From Myxococcales bacterium (lineage in GTDB: Bacteria > Myxococcota_A > Polyangia > Polyangiales > Houyiibacteriaceae): a DNA stretch of 64,000 bases. The stretch is from the NCBI GenBank assembly GCA_029861865.1, contig JAOTYL010000014.1:1-64000 (forward strand), in the 5' to 3' direction. The notes beneath the pieces are model-generated. The model was given only the letters and a program-made list of their open reading frames with translations. It searched no databases and was not told the DNA's origin. Below, in pieces: positions 7,412 to 16,539 of this stretch. The stretch's first letter is position 1. The number at the start of each line of letters is the position of its first letter. The position numbers were made by a program, and so were the translations under genes.

Positions 7412-9850
7412 ATGATGTTGGTGCGTGCAGTCTTGATCCTAGTGGTGGGGATGATCACCCTCGCCGATGCTCCCGCAGAGGCACAGCGACCCGCGAAGCG
7501 TACATTTCGCATCATGATTGTGGCAGATGGCGAGTCCGAGCTATTCGCCTACCGTGAGCGGCTGCTCAAAGAAGAGATCCTCGAGGTCCTAAAAGAAGAC
7601 GCCGACGTCGTCTTTGCAACGCCTCGGACCGAGACCAACTGGACTTACGAACGCGCCGAAGCTGCCGTCAAAGAAGCGCTCGGGGATCGCTCGGTCGACG
7701 TGGTGATCATCTTTGGGCCTATGTCGGGCGTGGCGGTTGGCCGCATCGAGAAGCTGAGCAGACCGGTTATCATTCCTTACGCAGCCCCCAAGCTCCAAGG
7801 GCTTCCCCAAAGAGGCGACAGTAGCGGTCGAAGAAATCTCGCCTACATCACCGGGCTTCTCAACTTCGAGAAGGAGCTTCGTCAGCTGCGGGACATCGTC
7901 CGGTATGATCGGCTAGCGTTGATCGTTGGCGAAGAAGTCGTCGCCCACCTCGATCATCCCGAGGCTCCCGTCCAAGCCGCCAGTCGTGCCGTCGGTGTCG
8001 AGACGAGGCTCATCGTAGTCGAGGGCGGTCCCGAGGAAGCCCTGAACGCGATCCCCGAGGACAGCGACGCGGTGTACATCGGGCCGCTCTTTCGCTGGTC
8101 AGACGCCGAGATGCAGACGTTCATCGACGGTATCAACCAGCAGAGCCTTCCTTCATACGCCGGAGATGGCGTGAAATGGGTGGAACGCGGAGCTCTCGCG
8201 ACGATGGAAACGCCGGAAGACGAGATCCGCCGGTTCCGTCGTGTCGCGATCTTTGCGCAGCGCATTCTTTTGAGAGAGCAGGCGAGCACGTTCCCGATCT
8301 CATTCGAGCTTCGGCCCCAACTGGTTATCAACATGGGCACGGCGCGGGCGATCGGAACGTGGCCGCGCTTTGCCGTCATGGCAGAGGCGCGCGTGATCAA
8401 CGACCAAACCGGAACGCGCGGCCCGTTGATCACACTCGAAACCGCCATGGCGGACTCGGTCCGCGCCAACCTCGACCTGATGGCGGCGGGCATCGAGATC
8501 GAAGCCAGTCACGAAGAGGTCAAGGTGCAGCGCGGAAGATGGCTGCCTGCCGCCACGGCCGAAGGCGACTTCACCGTCATCGATCCTGACGTCGCGACAT
8601 CCTTTCAGAACGCCCAACGCCAGTTCACCTGGGGGATCACCGGGCAGCAACTCCTGTACTCCGCCGGAGCGCAAGGAGCCTTGCGCTCCACGCGTGATCG
8701 GTACCGGAGTATCGAGTGGGACTACAACTCGGCTCGTCTCGATACGATGCTCGCGGGCGGGGAATCGTATTTGAATGTCCTTCGCGCCAAGAATAACGAA
8801 CGCGTCCAGCGGGACAACCTCAAGCTCACCCGAAAGAACCTCTCGCTTGCCGAAACCCGAAACGCCATCGGCGTGGCCGGACGCGAAGAGGTGTTCCGAT
8901 GGCAAACCCAAATCGCCGAAAGTCGCTCGAGCGTCATTCAAGCAAGCGCGACCCGCAACCAAGCCGAGATCGAGCTCAATCGGGTGTTGAATCGCCCTCT
9001 CGAGGGGCCGTTCCAAACGCCACCGGAAGCTGAAGTACGAAGCGTTCTTCCCGGAAGCGATCCCAGAGTGGCGAAGTACTTCGAAGATCCGTGGTCGTTC
9101 AAGGTCTTTCGTGAGTTCATGGCGCTCGAGGCGGTTCGCAACTCACCGGAAATCCAAAGCATCGACAAAACCATCGCGGCGCGGACCGAGATCTTGAAGG
9201 CAGAACGGCGCACTCTCGGAATTCCGGACGTCGCGGTGGTCGGCGGCTTCACTCACATCCCCTACGCCGGTGGCATAGGCAGTGAACAGATCGACTCGAG
9301 CATGACGGGGTTTCCGGGACGCCAGACTTTCACGTGGAGTGTCGGTGGGGTGGCATCGCTCGTCCTTCTCGACGGTGGCTCGAACTACGCGAGGATTGGG
9401 CGAACATTTCGAGAAATCGACCGCTTCGAAACCGATCGCGCGATCATCGCCCAGCGGTTCGAGGCCGACGTCCGCTCGACATTGCACCAAGCAGGCGCCT
9501 CGTTCGCCAACATCGAGCTAAGCGCTGACGCAGCGGAAGCATCCGCACGCAACCTCGAGCTGGTGACCGATCTCTATCAACGGGGCGCTGCAGACATCAT
9601 TCAGCTCGTCGACGCACAGAACCAGGCACTCGGCGCTGCCCTTGCAGCGGCCAACGCGCGCTATGATTTTTTGATCGACGGCCTTCGAGTGCAGCGGGCT
9701 GCAGGGAACTTCTCGCTTGAAGGCACCGAGGAGGAGCGAGACGATTTTCTCGAACGCCTCGACGCCTTTGCCGCTCAAAGAAAGAACCGCCGCCGACCGG
9801 CGCTGACCGGGAACGAACCGATGCAACTCAATCCACCGGAGCCCAACTGA
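7412..9850 (+). CDS. TolC-like outer-membrane efflux duct with N-terminal periplasmic-binding-protein-like domain (copy 2)
   Basis: About 812 residues and the same two-part design as the preceding gene. A signal peptide ends near AEA-QRP. A binding-protein-like domain covers about residues 30-330, and a TolC-like domain follows from about 340 to the end. The two paralogues share QGLP(R/Q)..D.SGRRNL(A/S)YI, LNAIP.....V.I.P and the domain-end motif (L/V)INM.TA.AIG.(R/W)P, so the fusion predates the duplication. Overall identity looks modest. The frame opens at a GTG (7406). I prefer the ATG at 7412 because CGAGG sits five bases upstream. The stop codon overlaps the next ATG by one base (TGATG), so translation is coupled to the adaptor. 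It probably forms the outer-membrane exit for the adjacent RND pump. Confidence 0.85.
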   Translation: MMLVRAVLILVVGMITLADAPAEAQRPAKRTFRIMIVADGESELFAYRERLLKEEILEVLKEDADVVFATPRTETNWTYERAEAAVKEALGDRSVDVVIIFGPMSGVAVGRIEKLSRPVIIPYAAPKLQGLPQRGDSSGRRNLAYITGLLNFEKELRQLRDIVRYDRLALIVGEEVVAHLDHPEAPVQAASRAVGVETRLIVVEGGPEEALNAIPEDSDAVYIGPLFRWSDAEMQTFIDGINQQSLPSYAGDGVKWVERGALATMETPEDEIRRFRRVAIFAQRILLREQASTFPISFELRPQLVINMGTARAIGTWPRFAVMAEARVINDQTGTRGPLITLETAMADSVRANLDLMAAGIEIEASHEEVKVQRGRWLPAATAEGDFTVIDPDVATSFQNAQRQFTWGITGQQLLYSAGAQGALRSTRDRYRSIEWDYNSARLDTMLAGGESYLNVLRAKNNERVQRDNLKLTRKNLSLAETRNAIGVAGREEVFRWQTQIAESRSSVIQASATRNQAEIELNRVLNRPLEGPFQTPPEAEVRSVLPGSDPRVAKYFEDPWSFKVFREFMALEAVRNSPEIQSIDKTIAARTEILKAERRTLGIPDVAVVGGFTHIPYAGGIGSEQIDSSMTGFPGRQTFTWSVGGVASLVLLDGGSNYARIGRTFREIDRFETDRAIIAQRFEADVRSTLHQAGASFANIELSADAAEASARNLELVTDLYQRGAADIIQLVDAQNQALGAALAAANARYDFLIDGLRVQRAAGNFSLEGTEEERDDFLERLDAFAAQRKNRRRPALTGNEPMQLNPPEPN

Positions 9851-11016
9851 TGCCCAAGAAACCGATCTTCGTCGCGGCTGCGGCATTGCTGACGCTCACC
9901 GGTTGCGAGAACAAAGCCGAAGAGCCCGAGGTCATCCGGCCAGTGCGCTACGTGATGGTCGAGGGCAGCGATGCAGCGAGGCAAAGCACATTCTCGGGCG
10001 TGGCGAAAGCCGGGCAAGAGAGTCGACTGAGCTTCCAGGTCTCCGGGCAGGTGCTCGAGGTCCCGATCAACGTCGGCGACACGGTCGAGAAGGGTCAGAG
10101 CATCGCTCGAATGGACCCCGCAGACTACTCGCTTCAGCTCCAGAACGCTCAATCATCGGCTGCCCAATCCCGTGCCCAAGAGCGCAACGCCAAGGCGACC
10201 TACGAACGGACCCGCGCTCTCTACGAGAACCAGAATGCGTCAGCGCAAGACCTGGACGCCGACCGCACCGCGTATGAGTCGGCAAGGGCAGGCCTTGCGT
10301 CGGCCAATCAGCAAGCGCGTCTCCGACAACGCCAGTTAGGGTACACCCATCTGAAAGCCCCCGAAGCCGGCACGATTGCCACGGTCGACATCGAGGTCAA
10401 CGAGTACGTCCGGGCGGGTGAGCTGGTCGCCACCCTTCTCGCGGGGGAGCAGATCGAGGTGGGCGTCTCGGTGTCCGCATCGGTCATTCGAAGCATTCGG
10501 CAGGGGGACGCAGCGCAGGTGCGGTTCGACGTGCTCGGCGGGAAGGTGCTCCCTGGCGAGGTCACCGAGGTTGGCGTGTCGAGCGTCAGCGGTGCGACGA
10601 CATTTCCAATCACCGTACGTCTCACCGAAGGCGAGAATCTCGTGAGGGCAGGCATGGCCGCCGACGTCACCTTCTCGTTCGCGTCCGAAGAGAACGGGCC
10701 GAAGTATGCGCTGCCGACCAGCGCCGTCGGAGAAGACCAAAAGGGCCGATTCGTCTTCAAGCTGGAGAAGACTTCTGATGGGTTGGGCACCGTGCATCGG
10801 AGCCCGGTCGATGTGGGTGAGATCCTCTCCGACGGCATCGAGATCCGCGGCGGTGTAGTTCCTGGAGACCTGGTGGTGACGGCAGGGGTAAGCCGCATTT
10901 ATGACGGCCTGCAGGTGCGTGTCCCCGCAAGGCCTGGATCCGAGCCCGAAAACGTGGCCCCACCGGTCGAAGCCCCACCGGCCGAAGCCCCCACCGAACC
11001 TGCTGAAACGCCATGA
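9850..11016 (+). CDS. RND efflux periplasmic adaptor lipoprotein
   Basis: 388 residues. A lipobox LTGC places the lipidated Cys at residue 19. The sequence then follows the adaptor order: first lipoyl half (SRLSFQVSGQVLEVPINVGDTV), helical hairpin (about 95-160, rich in Gln and Ala), second lipoyl half (THLKAPEAGTIATVDIEVNEYV), beta-barrel domain, and a Pro/Glu/Ala-rich tail (about 365-388) likely to be disordered. It should bridge the inner-membrane permease to one of the two upstream ducts. The start codon overlaps the stop of the upstream duct gene, and its own stop overlaps the permease start (ATGA), so the set is one operon. Confidence 0.93.
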   Translation: MPKKPIFVAAAALLTLTGCENKAEEPEVIRPVRYVMVEGSDAARQSTFSGVAKAGQESRLSFQVSGQVLEVPINVGDTVEKGQSIARMDPADYSLQLQNAQSSAAQSRAQERNAKATYERTRALYENQNASAQDLDADRTAYESARAGLASANQQARLRQRQLGYTHLKAPEAGTIATVDIEVNEYVRAGELVATLLAGEQIEVGVSVSASVIRSIRQGDAAQVRFDVLGGKVLPGEVTEVGVSSVSGATTFPITVRLTEGENLVRAGMAADVTFSFASEENGPKYALPTSAVGEDQKGRFVFKLEKTSDGLGTVHRSPVDVGEILSDGIEIRGGVVPGDLVVTAGVSRIYDGLQVRVPARPGSEPENVAPPVEAPPAEAPTEPAETP

Positions 11017-14000
11017 GCTTGACCTCATTCGCGCTCGAGAGACGCACGGTCACCGGAACGTTGATCGTCGTCCTGTTGTTTGCCGGGATCGGCGCGTACC
11101 TCGACGCGCCTCGACAGATGGACCCCGGCTTCATCATTCGAACCGCGATGATCACGACCTATTTCCCCGGCGCTAGCCCCGAGCGTGTCGAGCAACTGAT
11201 CACTGATCCGATCGAGAAGGTCGTTCAGGAGATCCCAGAGCTCGACTGGGTCAACAGCGAGAGCCGGACCGGCGTGTCAGTCATCTACGTGAACATCCGC
11301 GAGGAATTCAAAGAGATGCGCCCGATTTGGGACGACCTGAGGCGCAAGGTCGACAGCGTTGCGCCCAACTTACCGGAGGACATCACCGGGCCAATCGTGA
11401 ACGACGAGTTTGGAGACGTGTACCCGATCATGTTCAGCATGACCGGCGACGGCTTCTCGTACATGGAGCTCAAAGACATTGCCGATGATATTCGCGACGA
11501 GCTCCTACGCGTCGAATCGGTCGCAAAGGTCGACATCATCGGTGCTCAAGAAGAGCGTCTGTTTGTCGAATACAACAACGCGGTGCTGAGCAAGCTCGGG
11601 ATGACTCCAAAGTTCCTGAAAGACAGCCTTCAGCAACGCAATATCATCCAACCGGGCGGCGAAATCGACATCGAGAACGAATCGATCGCCCTCGAGCCAA
11701 GTGGAAATTTCAGCTCAGTGGAGGAGCTTCGGCGAAACGTCGTTCGACTGCCCAAGACCGACGAGCTCGTGTACCTCGAGGATATCGTCGACATCTATCG
11801 CGGGTACGTCGACCCGCCCGAAGGCCTCGTGCGGCTCGATGGACGCCCGGGGCTCACCCTTGCCGTATCGATGGCCGAGGGCGGGAATCTGATCGCGCTC
11901 GGCGAGCGGCTAGAGGGGTTCTTTCAGTACATCCAAGAGCAATACCCCCACGGCATCGACTTCTACCGAACGTATTTCCAACCGACAGCTGTCGACAAGA
12001 AGGTCAGCGATTTCGTCGAGAGCGTCTTTCAAGCCGTAGGGATCGTCTTGGTGGTCATGCTGTTGACCCTGGGCCTACGTACGGGACTGGTGGTCGCCAC
12101 GCTCGTGCCTACCACGATGATCATCGCCATGTGGGGGATGAGCATTTTCGACATCCAAATCGACCAGATGTCGCTCGCGGCGTTGATCATCGCGCTCGGC
12201 CTACTCGTCGACAATGCGATCGTCGTCTCCGAGTCGATCATGGTGCGGATGGCCGCCGGCGAAGGAGGCGTTCCTGCCGCGCTTGCCGCCACCAAAGAGC
12301 TGCGGGTGCCCTTGCTGATCGCATCGTTGACGACCGCGGCGGCGTTCCTACCCATTCGTCTAGCCGAGTCGTCGGTCGGCGAATACACGGGCGTCCTTTT
12401 CTCGGTGGTGACGATCACCTTGCTGGTTTCGTGGGTCCTGGCGCTCACCATGATTCCGCTCCTTTGCGTCACCTTCCTAAAGCCCAAGTCGATCGAGGAG
12501 CCGTTTGATTCACGGTTCTATCGACTCTACCGCCGCGGCATCATGGCAATCCTACGGCACCCGATCATCAGCATCGTCGTGGCGGTCGTAGGCTTCTTCG
12601 CGGGGATGCAGCTCTACAAGTTCGTCCCTCAGATCTTTTTTCCCACGCAGGCGAACAACTTCTTCGTCGCTGAGTTCAGTTTACCGCCGGGTGCTTCGAT
12701 TCGAACGACAGACGCCATGATCGAAGACATGGGTTCGTACATTCGAGAAGAGCTGAGCGCCGGCGAAGACAAAGACGGCATCACGCATTGGGCTTCGTTC
12801 ATCAGCACCACACCGCCGCGATTCACGCTGACCTACAACCCGGACGCACCGCGCCCTAGGTACTCGGAGACGATGGTTCACACCACCACGGTGGACATCG
12901 TGCCCGAGATGATGAACAAGCTCGAGCGATACGTCACCGAAAGATACCCCGATGTGCGACCCCACGTGCGGCCACTTGGAAACGGGCCTCCGGTCACCAA
13001 GCCGATCGAAGTACGAGTTTCGGGGAAAGACGTCGACCGGGTGTTTGAAATCGCCGACACCGTCAAACAGTGGCTCCACGATCGCGACGACACCCGCAAT
13101 GTCGGCGACAACTGGGGGCCCAAAGTGAAGAAGCTGGTGATCGAGGTCAGCGAAGACCGCGCCCGCCGCGCGGGGATCACCAACGAAGACGTGGCCACAT
13201 CGGTTCAGACCTTCCTGAGCGGCTACGAAACGACGCAGTACCGAGAAGACGACAAGACGATCCCCGTGGTCTTGAGGTCTGTCGCCGAGGGCCGCCGTAA
13301 CATCGATCGACTAGCCACTTTGAGCGTCTTCTCCCAAGACGGAAGCTCGGTACCCCTGACCCAAGTGGCCTCGGCCGAGCTGGAATGGGAGTCGGCGGAG
13401 ATTCTGAGAAGAGACCGGTACGCCACCGTCACCGTCGACAGTGAAACAGTGGAGGGAGTGACCGCGTTCGATGTGATCGCAGAGCTCGAGCCGTGGCTAG
13501 ATCAGCAGAAAGAGCAATGGGGTATCGGCTACCGCTACGAGTTTGGTGGCGAAGTCGAAGGCTCGGGTAAGGCCAATGCGTCGATCGCGGCCAAGCTTCC
13601 AATTGCAGGCATGGTCATCATCATGTTGTTGGTCTGGCAGTTCAACTCGCTTCGCAAACCCGTGATCGTGTTGGCGACGATTCTCTTTGCTTTGGTGGGT
13701 GTTGCGATTGGCCTCATCGTCATGCGGTCGTATTTCGGGTTCATGACTTTGCTCGGAGTTGTATCGCTCGCGGGAATCGTGATCAACAACGGCATCGTCC
13801 TGATCGACCGCATCGAAATCGAGAAAACCGAGAACGGCCTCAGCCCACCTCACGCCGTCATCCAGGCTGCCCAACAGAGGTTCCGGCCGATCATGCTCAC
13901 CACCGCGACTACCATCGCCAGCTTGATCCCACTCTACGCAGGCGGCGAGGCGATGTGGCAGCCCCTAGCGGTCGCGATCATGTTCGGCCTCGCCTTCTCG

Positions 14001-14084
14001 ACGATGCTGACCCTCGGCTTCGTGCCGTTGATGTACTCGTTGTTCTACCGCGTGAGCTTCAAGGATTTCGTGTATCCGGAGTAG
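11013..14084 (+). CDS. RND efflux transporter permease
   Basis: 1023 residues with the duplicated RND layout of membrane and porter domains. The N-terminus (SLTSFALERRTVTGTLIVVLLFAGI) gives TM1. TM4 carries LGLLVDNAIVVSES and TM10 carries AGIVINNGIVLID. The charged residue expected in TM10 (Lys940 in AcrB) appears to be Asn here, so the proton relay differs from that of AcrB and from the other pump in this window. It lies last in the operon and overlaps the adaptor by four bases. Sequence similarity to the minus-strand permease at 621-3680 is clear but not close, so the two pumps probably handle different compounds. Substrate cannot be deduced. Confidence 0.93.
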   Translation: MSLTSFALERRTVTGTLIVVLLFAGIGAYLDAPRQMDPGFIIRTAMITTYFPGASPERVEQLITDPIEKVVQEIPELDWVNSESRTGVSVIYVNIREEFKEMRPIWDDLRRKVDSVAPNLPEDITGPIVNDEFGDVYPIMFSMTGDGFSYMELKDIADDIRDELLRVESVAKVDIIGAQEERLFVEYNNAVLSKLGMTPKFLKDSLQQRNIIQPGGEIDIENESIALEPSGNFSSVEELRRNVVRLPKTDELVYLEDIVDIYRGYVDPPEGLVRLDGRPGLTLAVSMAEGGNLIALGERLEGFFQYIQEQYPHGIDFYRTYFQPTAVDKKVSDFVESVFQAVGIVLVVMLLTLGLRTGLVVATLVPTTMIIAMWGMSIFDIQIDQMSLAALIIALGLLVDNAIVVSESIMVRMAAGEGGVPAALAATKELRVPLLIASLTTAAAFLPIRLAESSVGEYTGVLFSVVTITLLVSWVLALTMIPLLCVTFLKPKSIEEPFDSRFYRLYRRGIMAILRHPIISIVVAVVGFFAGMQLYKFVPQIFFPTQANNFFVAEFSLPPGASIRTTDAMIEDMGSYIREELSAGEDKDGITHWASFISTTPPRFTLTYNPDAPRPRYSETMVHTTTVDIVPEMMNKLERYVTERYPDVRPHVRPLGNGPPVTKPIEVRVSGKDVDRVFEIADTVKQWLHDRDDTRNVGDNWGPKVKKLVIEVSEDRARRAGITNEDVATSVQTFLSGYETTQYREDDKTIPVVLRSVAEGRRNIDRLATLSVFSQDGSSVPLTQVASAELEWESAEILRRDRYATVTVDSETVEGVTAFDVIAELEPWLDQQKEQWGIGYRYEFGGEVEGSGKANASIAAKLPIAGMVIIMLLVWQFNSLRKPVIVLATILFALVGVAIGLIVMRSYFGFMTLLGVVSLAGIVINNGIVLIDRIEIEKTENGLSPPHAVIQAAQQRFRPIMLTTATTIASLIPLYAGGEAMWQPLAVAIMFGLAFSTMLTLGFVPLMYSLFYRVSFKDFVYPE

Positions 14085-14101
14085 GGAGATCAGTTCGCTT
14101 C

Positions 14102-14121
14102 AAAAAACGGCCATGTAGCCG
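14102..14121 (-). terminator. Probable weak intrinsic terminator after the SRPBCC gene
   Basis: Read on the minus strand, CGGC and GCCG arms flank a six-base loop and are followed by six T residues. It lies just past the stop of the minus-strand gene at 14124. The stem is short (4 bp), so termination may be inefficient. Confidence 0.45.
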
Positions 14122-14123
14122 CG

Positions 14124-14705
14124 TCACTCCGACGCCGCGTCCCCCTCGACCACCGCTGGAGCAACTACCTGCTCCTTGGCCTTCTCTTCGACAATGGGTT
14201 TCAGGTCGGCCAGCCCCTGCTCAAACATGGTTCCGAGCATGTCTTCCATGCCCATGACCAAAGCGAAGAACTTCTTGACGAAGCTGTTGTTGCCATCGAT
14301 GAACCAGGTCACCTTGGTGGCATCCCCCGCTTCCTCAAGTTTGAAGCCGGTCTTCGCTTCATCGGGCATGGGTTCTAGCATCACGAGCTTCATGGCCAGG
14401 TGTTTGGGTTTGTCCGCAGCAACGATTTCTTGTGAGCCCTTGCCGGTCTTCTCACCATCCCAGGTGTTGGTGTGGCCGACCGCGCCAGCGTCACCCGTGA
14501 TGCTGGTCTTCTGGTCGGGGTCCATCTTGTGCCAAGGGTTCCACGCCTTCCAAGCATTGAAATCGGATAGCTGCTCCCACACGACCTCGGTCGGCGCGTT
14601 CATCTCTAGAGAACGCTCGACGTGGTACTCGGATGGTTGCGCAGCAACAACAACGACAAGCAATGCTACGAGGACACCGACGCCAACCAGGATGTTCTTG
14701 AACAT
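14124..14705 (-). CDS. SRPBCC-family (polyketide cyclase/START-like) membrane-anchored protein
   Basis: 193 residues from the ATG at 14705, which has GGAGGG a few bases upstream; a longer frame exists but lacks such a site. An N-terminal hydrophobic helix (residues 3-22) should anchor or export it. The rest matches the SRPBCC helix-grip fold: ERSLEMNAPTEVVWEQLSDFNAWKAWNPWHKMDP is cut here into the typical start (E-x-x-x-x-A-P-x-x-x-V-W) and the W-x-x-W-x-P-W segment, and a long C-terminal helix (LGTMFEQGLADLKPIVEE) closes the cavity. Such proteins bind hydrophobic ligands; the ligand is unknown. The tail after about residue 178 is Ala/Val/Glu-rich. It converges with the RND operon. Confidence 0.75.
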   Translation of the reverse strand: MFKNILVGVGVLVALLVVVVAAQPSEYHVERSLEMNAPTEVVWEQLSDFNAWKAWNPWHKMDPDQKTSITGDAGAVGHTNTWDGEKTGKGSQEIVAADKPKHLAMKLVMLEPMPDEAKTGFKLEEAGDATKVTWFIDGNNSFVKKFFALVMGMEDMLGTMFEQGLADLKPIVEEKAKEQVVAPAVVEGDAASE

Positions 14706-14792
14706 AGGCCCTCCGTAAGACCAGCCGGGGGTTCGATACCACACCCTCCGGCGAGATGAAATAGGCCGCAAATTCAATCTGGTAGAATGCGG

Positions 14793-14866
14793 CGCGCCTG
14801 GGAGGATTCGAACCCCCGACCGTCGGCTTAGAAGGCCGCTGCTCTATCCAACTGAGCTACAGGCGC
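14793..14866 (-). tRNA. tRNA-Arg (anticodon TCT)
   Basis: A 74-base cloverleaf on the minus strand. The acceptor stem GCGCCTG pairs with CAGGCGC, the D-arm reads AGCTCAGTTGGATAGAGC, and the T-arm contains GGTTCGAATCC. The anticodon loop CTTCTAA gives TCT. No CCA is encoded. It sits alone between the SRPBCC gene and the GMC oxidoreductase operon. Confidence 0.95.
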
Positions 14867-14886
14867 GTTGCGCGCTGTCTAGCATG

Positions 14887-16518
14887 TTAAGCATCTCGCG
14901 CATTCTTCCCCAAAATCAAATCCGACGCTCTCTCTGCAACTGCGACGGTTGGTGCGTGTGTGTTTCCCGAAGGAAGCAATGGGAAAATCGAGGCGTCTAC
15001 GATCCGCAGCCCCTCGATCCCGTGCACGCGTAGCTCGTTGTCGACGACGGCGGCCGGGTCGTCGGCAGGTCCCATCTTCATCGAGCCGACTGGGTGGTAG
15101 AGGCTCATGCCCTCGACCTTCCAGAAATCAAGGATTTCGTCGTCGCTCTGCACGTGGTCGCCAGGTCTGAGCTCCTGAGTGGCATGCTCCTGGAACACGT
15201 CCGATCCATAGATCCTCCGCTGGAGCTTGAAGCCCTCGATCGCAAGCTTTCGGTCGTGCTCGGTCGAAAGATAGTTGTGAACGATTCTGGGAAAGGCCTT
15301 GGGATCGGTGCTGCGCGCATGCACGCTTCCGCGCGAGGTGGGCCGGACGATGCAAACCGTCGAGTTCACCCCTGGCACCGGTGACGCAACCATGTTGCCG
15401 TCCTCGTCCATGGCGCCGGCGCCCGGTGTAAAGTGAATCTGAAAGATCGGCCGTTGTGCGCCTTCGTTCGGGATGAAGCCGCCCACGTTGCACGCAGGCA
15501 TCGCAAGAGCGCCCTTCTTGGTGAGAAGATACTTGAGCGTGCTCCACACGACCCGAGGAAACTTTCCATCCTCCGACATGACGCTCTTGGTCTTCACTCC
15601 ATGCTGCACCCAACACTGGTAGTGGTCTTGGAGGTTTTCGCCTATCCCCCGGAGCTCGTGTTTTACTTCGACGCCGAGCTCGTTGAGCGCCTTGCGGTTT
15701 CCGATACCCGAGAGCTCGAGGAGGGGCGGTGAGTTGTACGTCCCGGCACACACGATGACTTCGCGATTGGCTCTGACGATGCGTGTGTTGTCCTTGCGAT
15801 CCGCGTACTCGACCGCCACTGCCCTTCGGCCTTCGAGCAGGAGGCGCTTCGCAGTGGCGTGAAGGACGATCTCTAGGTTCGGCCGCCGGCGCACGTCAGG
15901 GCTGAGAAACGCATCGGCCGAGCTCCACCGACGACCGTTCTTCATGTTGACCTGAATGTACCCAATGCCTTCTTGGGCCTCGCCGTTGACGTCGTCATTG
16001 CGGGGAATGCCAACGCTCACCGCGGCCTCAATGTAGACGTCGGTGATGGGATACTTCGTCTCGACGTAGGTGACGTTCAGCTCGCCCCCCTTCGCGTGAT
16101 AATCGTTCGCCAGGCCGGGCTCGTAGTGCTCCGAACGTTTGAAGTAGGGCAGCACGTTGGCGTACGACCAGCCGCCACAACCCCGAAGCGCGCCCCAGTC
16201 GTCGTAGTCTTGCTTCTGGCCCCGCATGTACACCATGCCGTTGATCGAGCTGCAGCCCCCGAGGACGCGGCCTCGCACGACGCTAACCTGACGGCCATTG
16301 AGATGCGGCTCGGGCTCGGTCTTGTAGAGATTCGTGGTCTTCTCGTCGTACATCAGCCGCGTGTAGCCGATCGGCATCTTGATCAGCGGGTTATTGTCTT
16401 TGCCGCCCGCCTCGATCAGCAAGACACGGTTGTCGGGATTTGCAGAAAGTCGGTTCGCGACACAACAACCGGCCGACCCGGCTCCAACGACGATGAAATC
16501 AAAGGTTTCTTTGGGCAT
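14887..16518 (-). CDS. GMC-family FAD-dependent alcohol dehydrogenase (choline dehydrogenase-like)
   Basis: 543 residues, the usual GMC length. The N-terminal FAD-binding motif is VVGAGSAGCCVANRLS (GxGxxG), and a GMC signature (RGRVLGGCSSINGMVYMRG) follows near residue 85. Active-site His475 lies in SLYHPVGSMKMG. The second catalytic position lies in SGNTHAPT (His521), where choline dehydrogenases carry Asn, so the His/His pair points to another primary alcohol rather than choline. It should oxidise an alcohol to an aldehyde with FAD and pass electrons to an unknown acceptor. It is the last gene of the TetR-led operon, 21 bases after a lipoprotein gene, and its product could feed the aldehyde dehydrogenase two genes upstream. 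Confidence 0.9.
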   Translation of the reverse strand: MPKETFDFIVVGAGSAGCCVANRLSANPDNRVLLIEAGGKDNNPLIKMPIGYTRLMYDEKTTNLYKTEPEPHLNGRQVSVVRGRVLGGCSSINGMVYMRGQKQDYDDWGALRGCGGWSYANVLPYFKRSEHYEPGLANDYHAKGGELNVTYVETKYPITDVYIEAAVSVGIPRNDDVNGEAQEGIGYIQVNMKNGRRWSSADAFLSPDVRRRPNLEIVLHATAKRLLLEGRRAVAVEYADRKDNTRIVRANREVIVCAGTYNSPPLLELSGIGNRKALNELGVEVKHELRGIGENLQDHYQCWVQHGVKTKSVMSEDGKFPRVVWSTLKYLLTKKGALAMPACNVGGFIPNEGAQRPIFQIHFTPGAGAMDEDGNMVASPVPGVNSTVCIVRPTSRGSVHARSTDPKAFPRIVHNYLSTEHDRKLAIEGFKLQRRIYGSDVFQEHATQELRPGDHVQSDDEILDFWKVEGMSLYHPVGSMKMGPADDPAAVVDNELRVHGIEGLRIVDASIFPLLPSGNTHAPTVAVAERASDLILGKNARDA

Positions 16519-16539
16519 GTTGCCGGCTTGGATGAGCGC

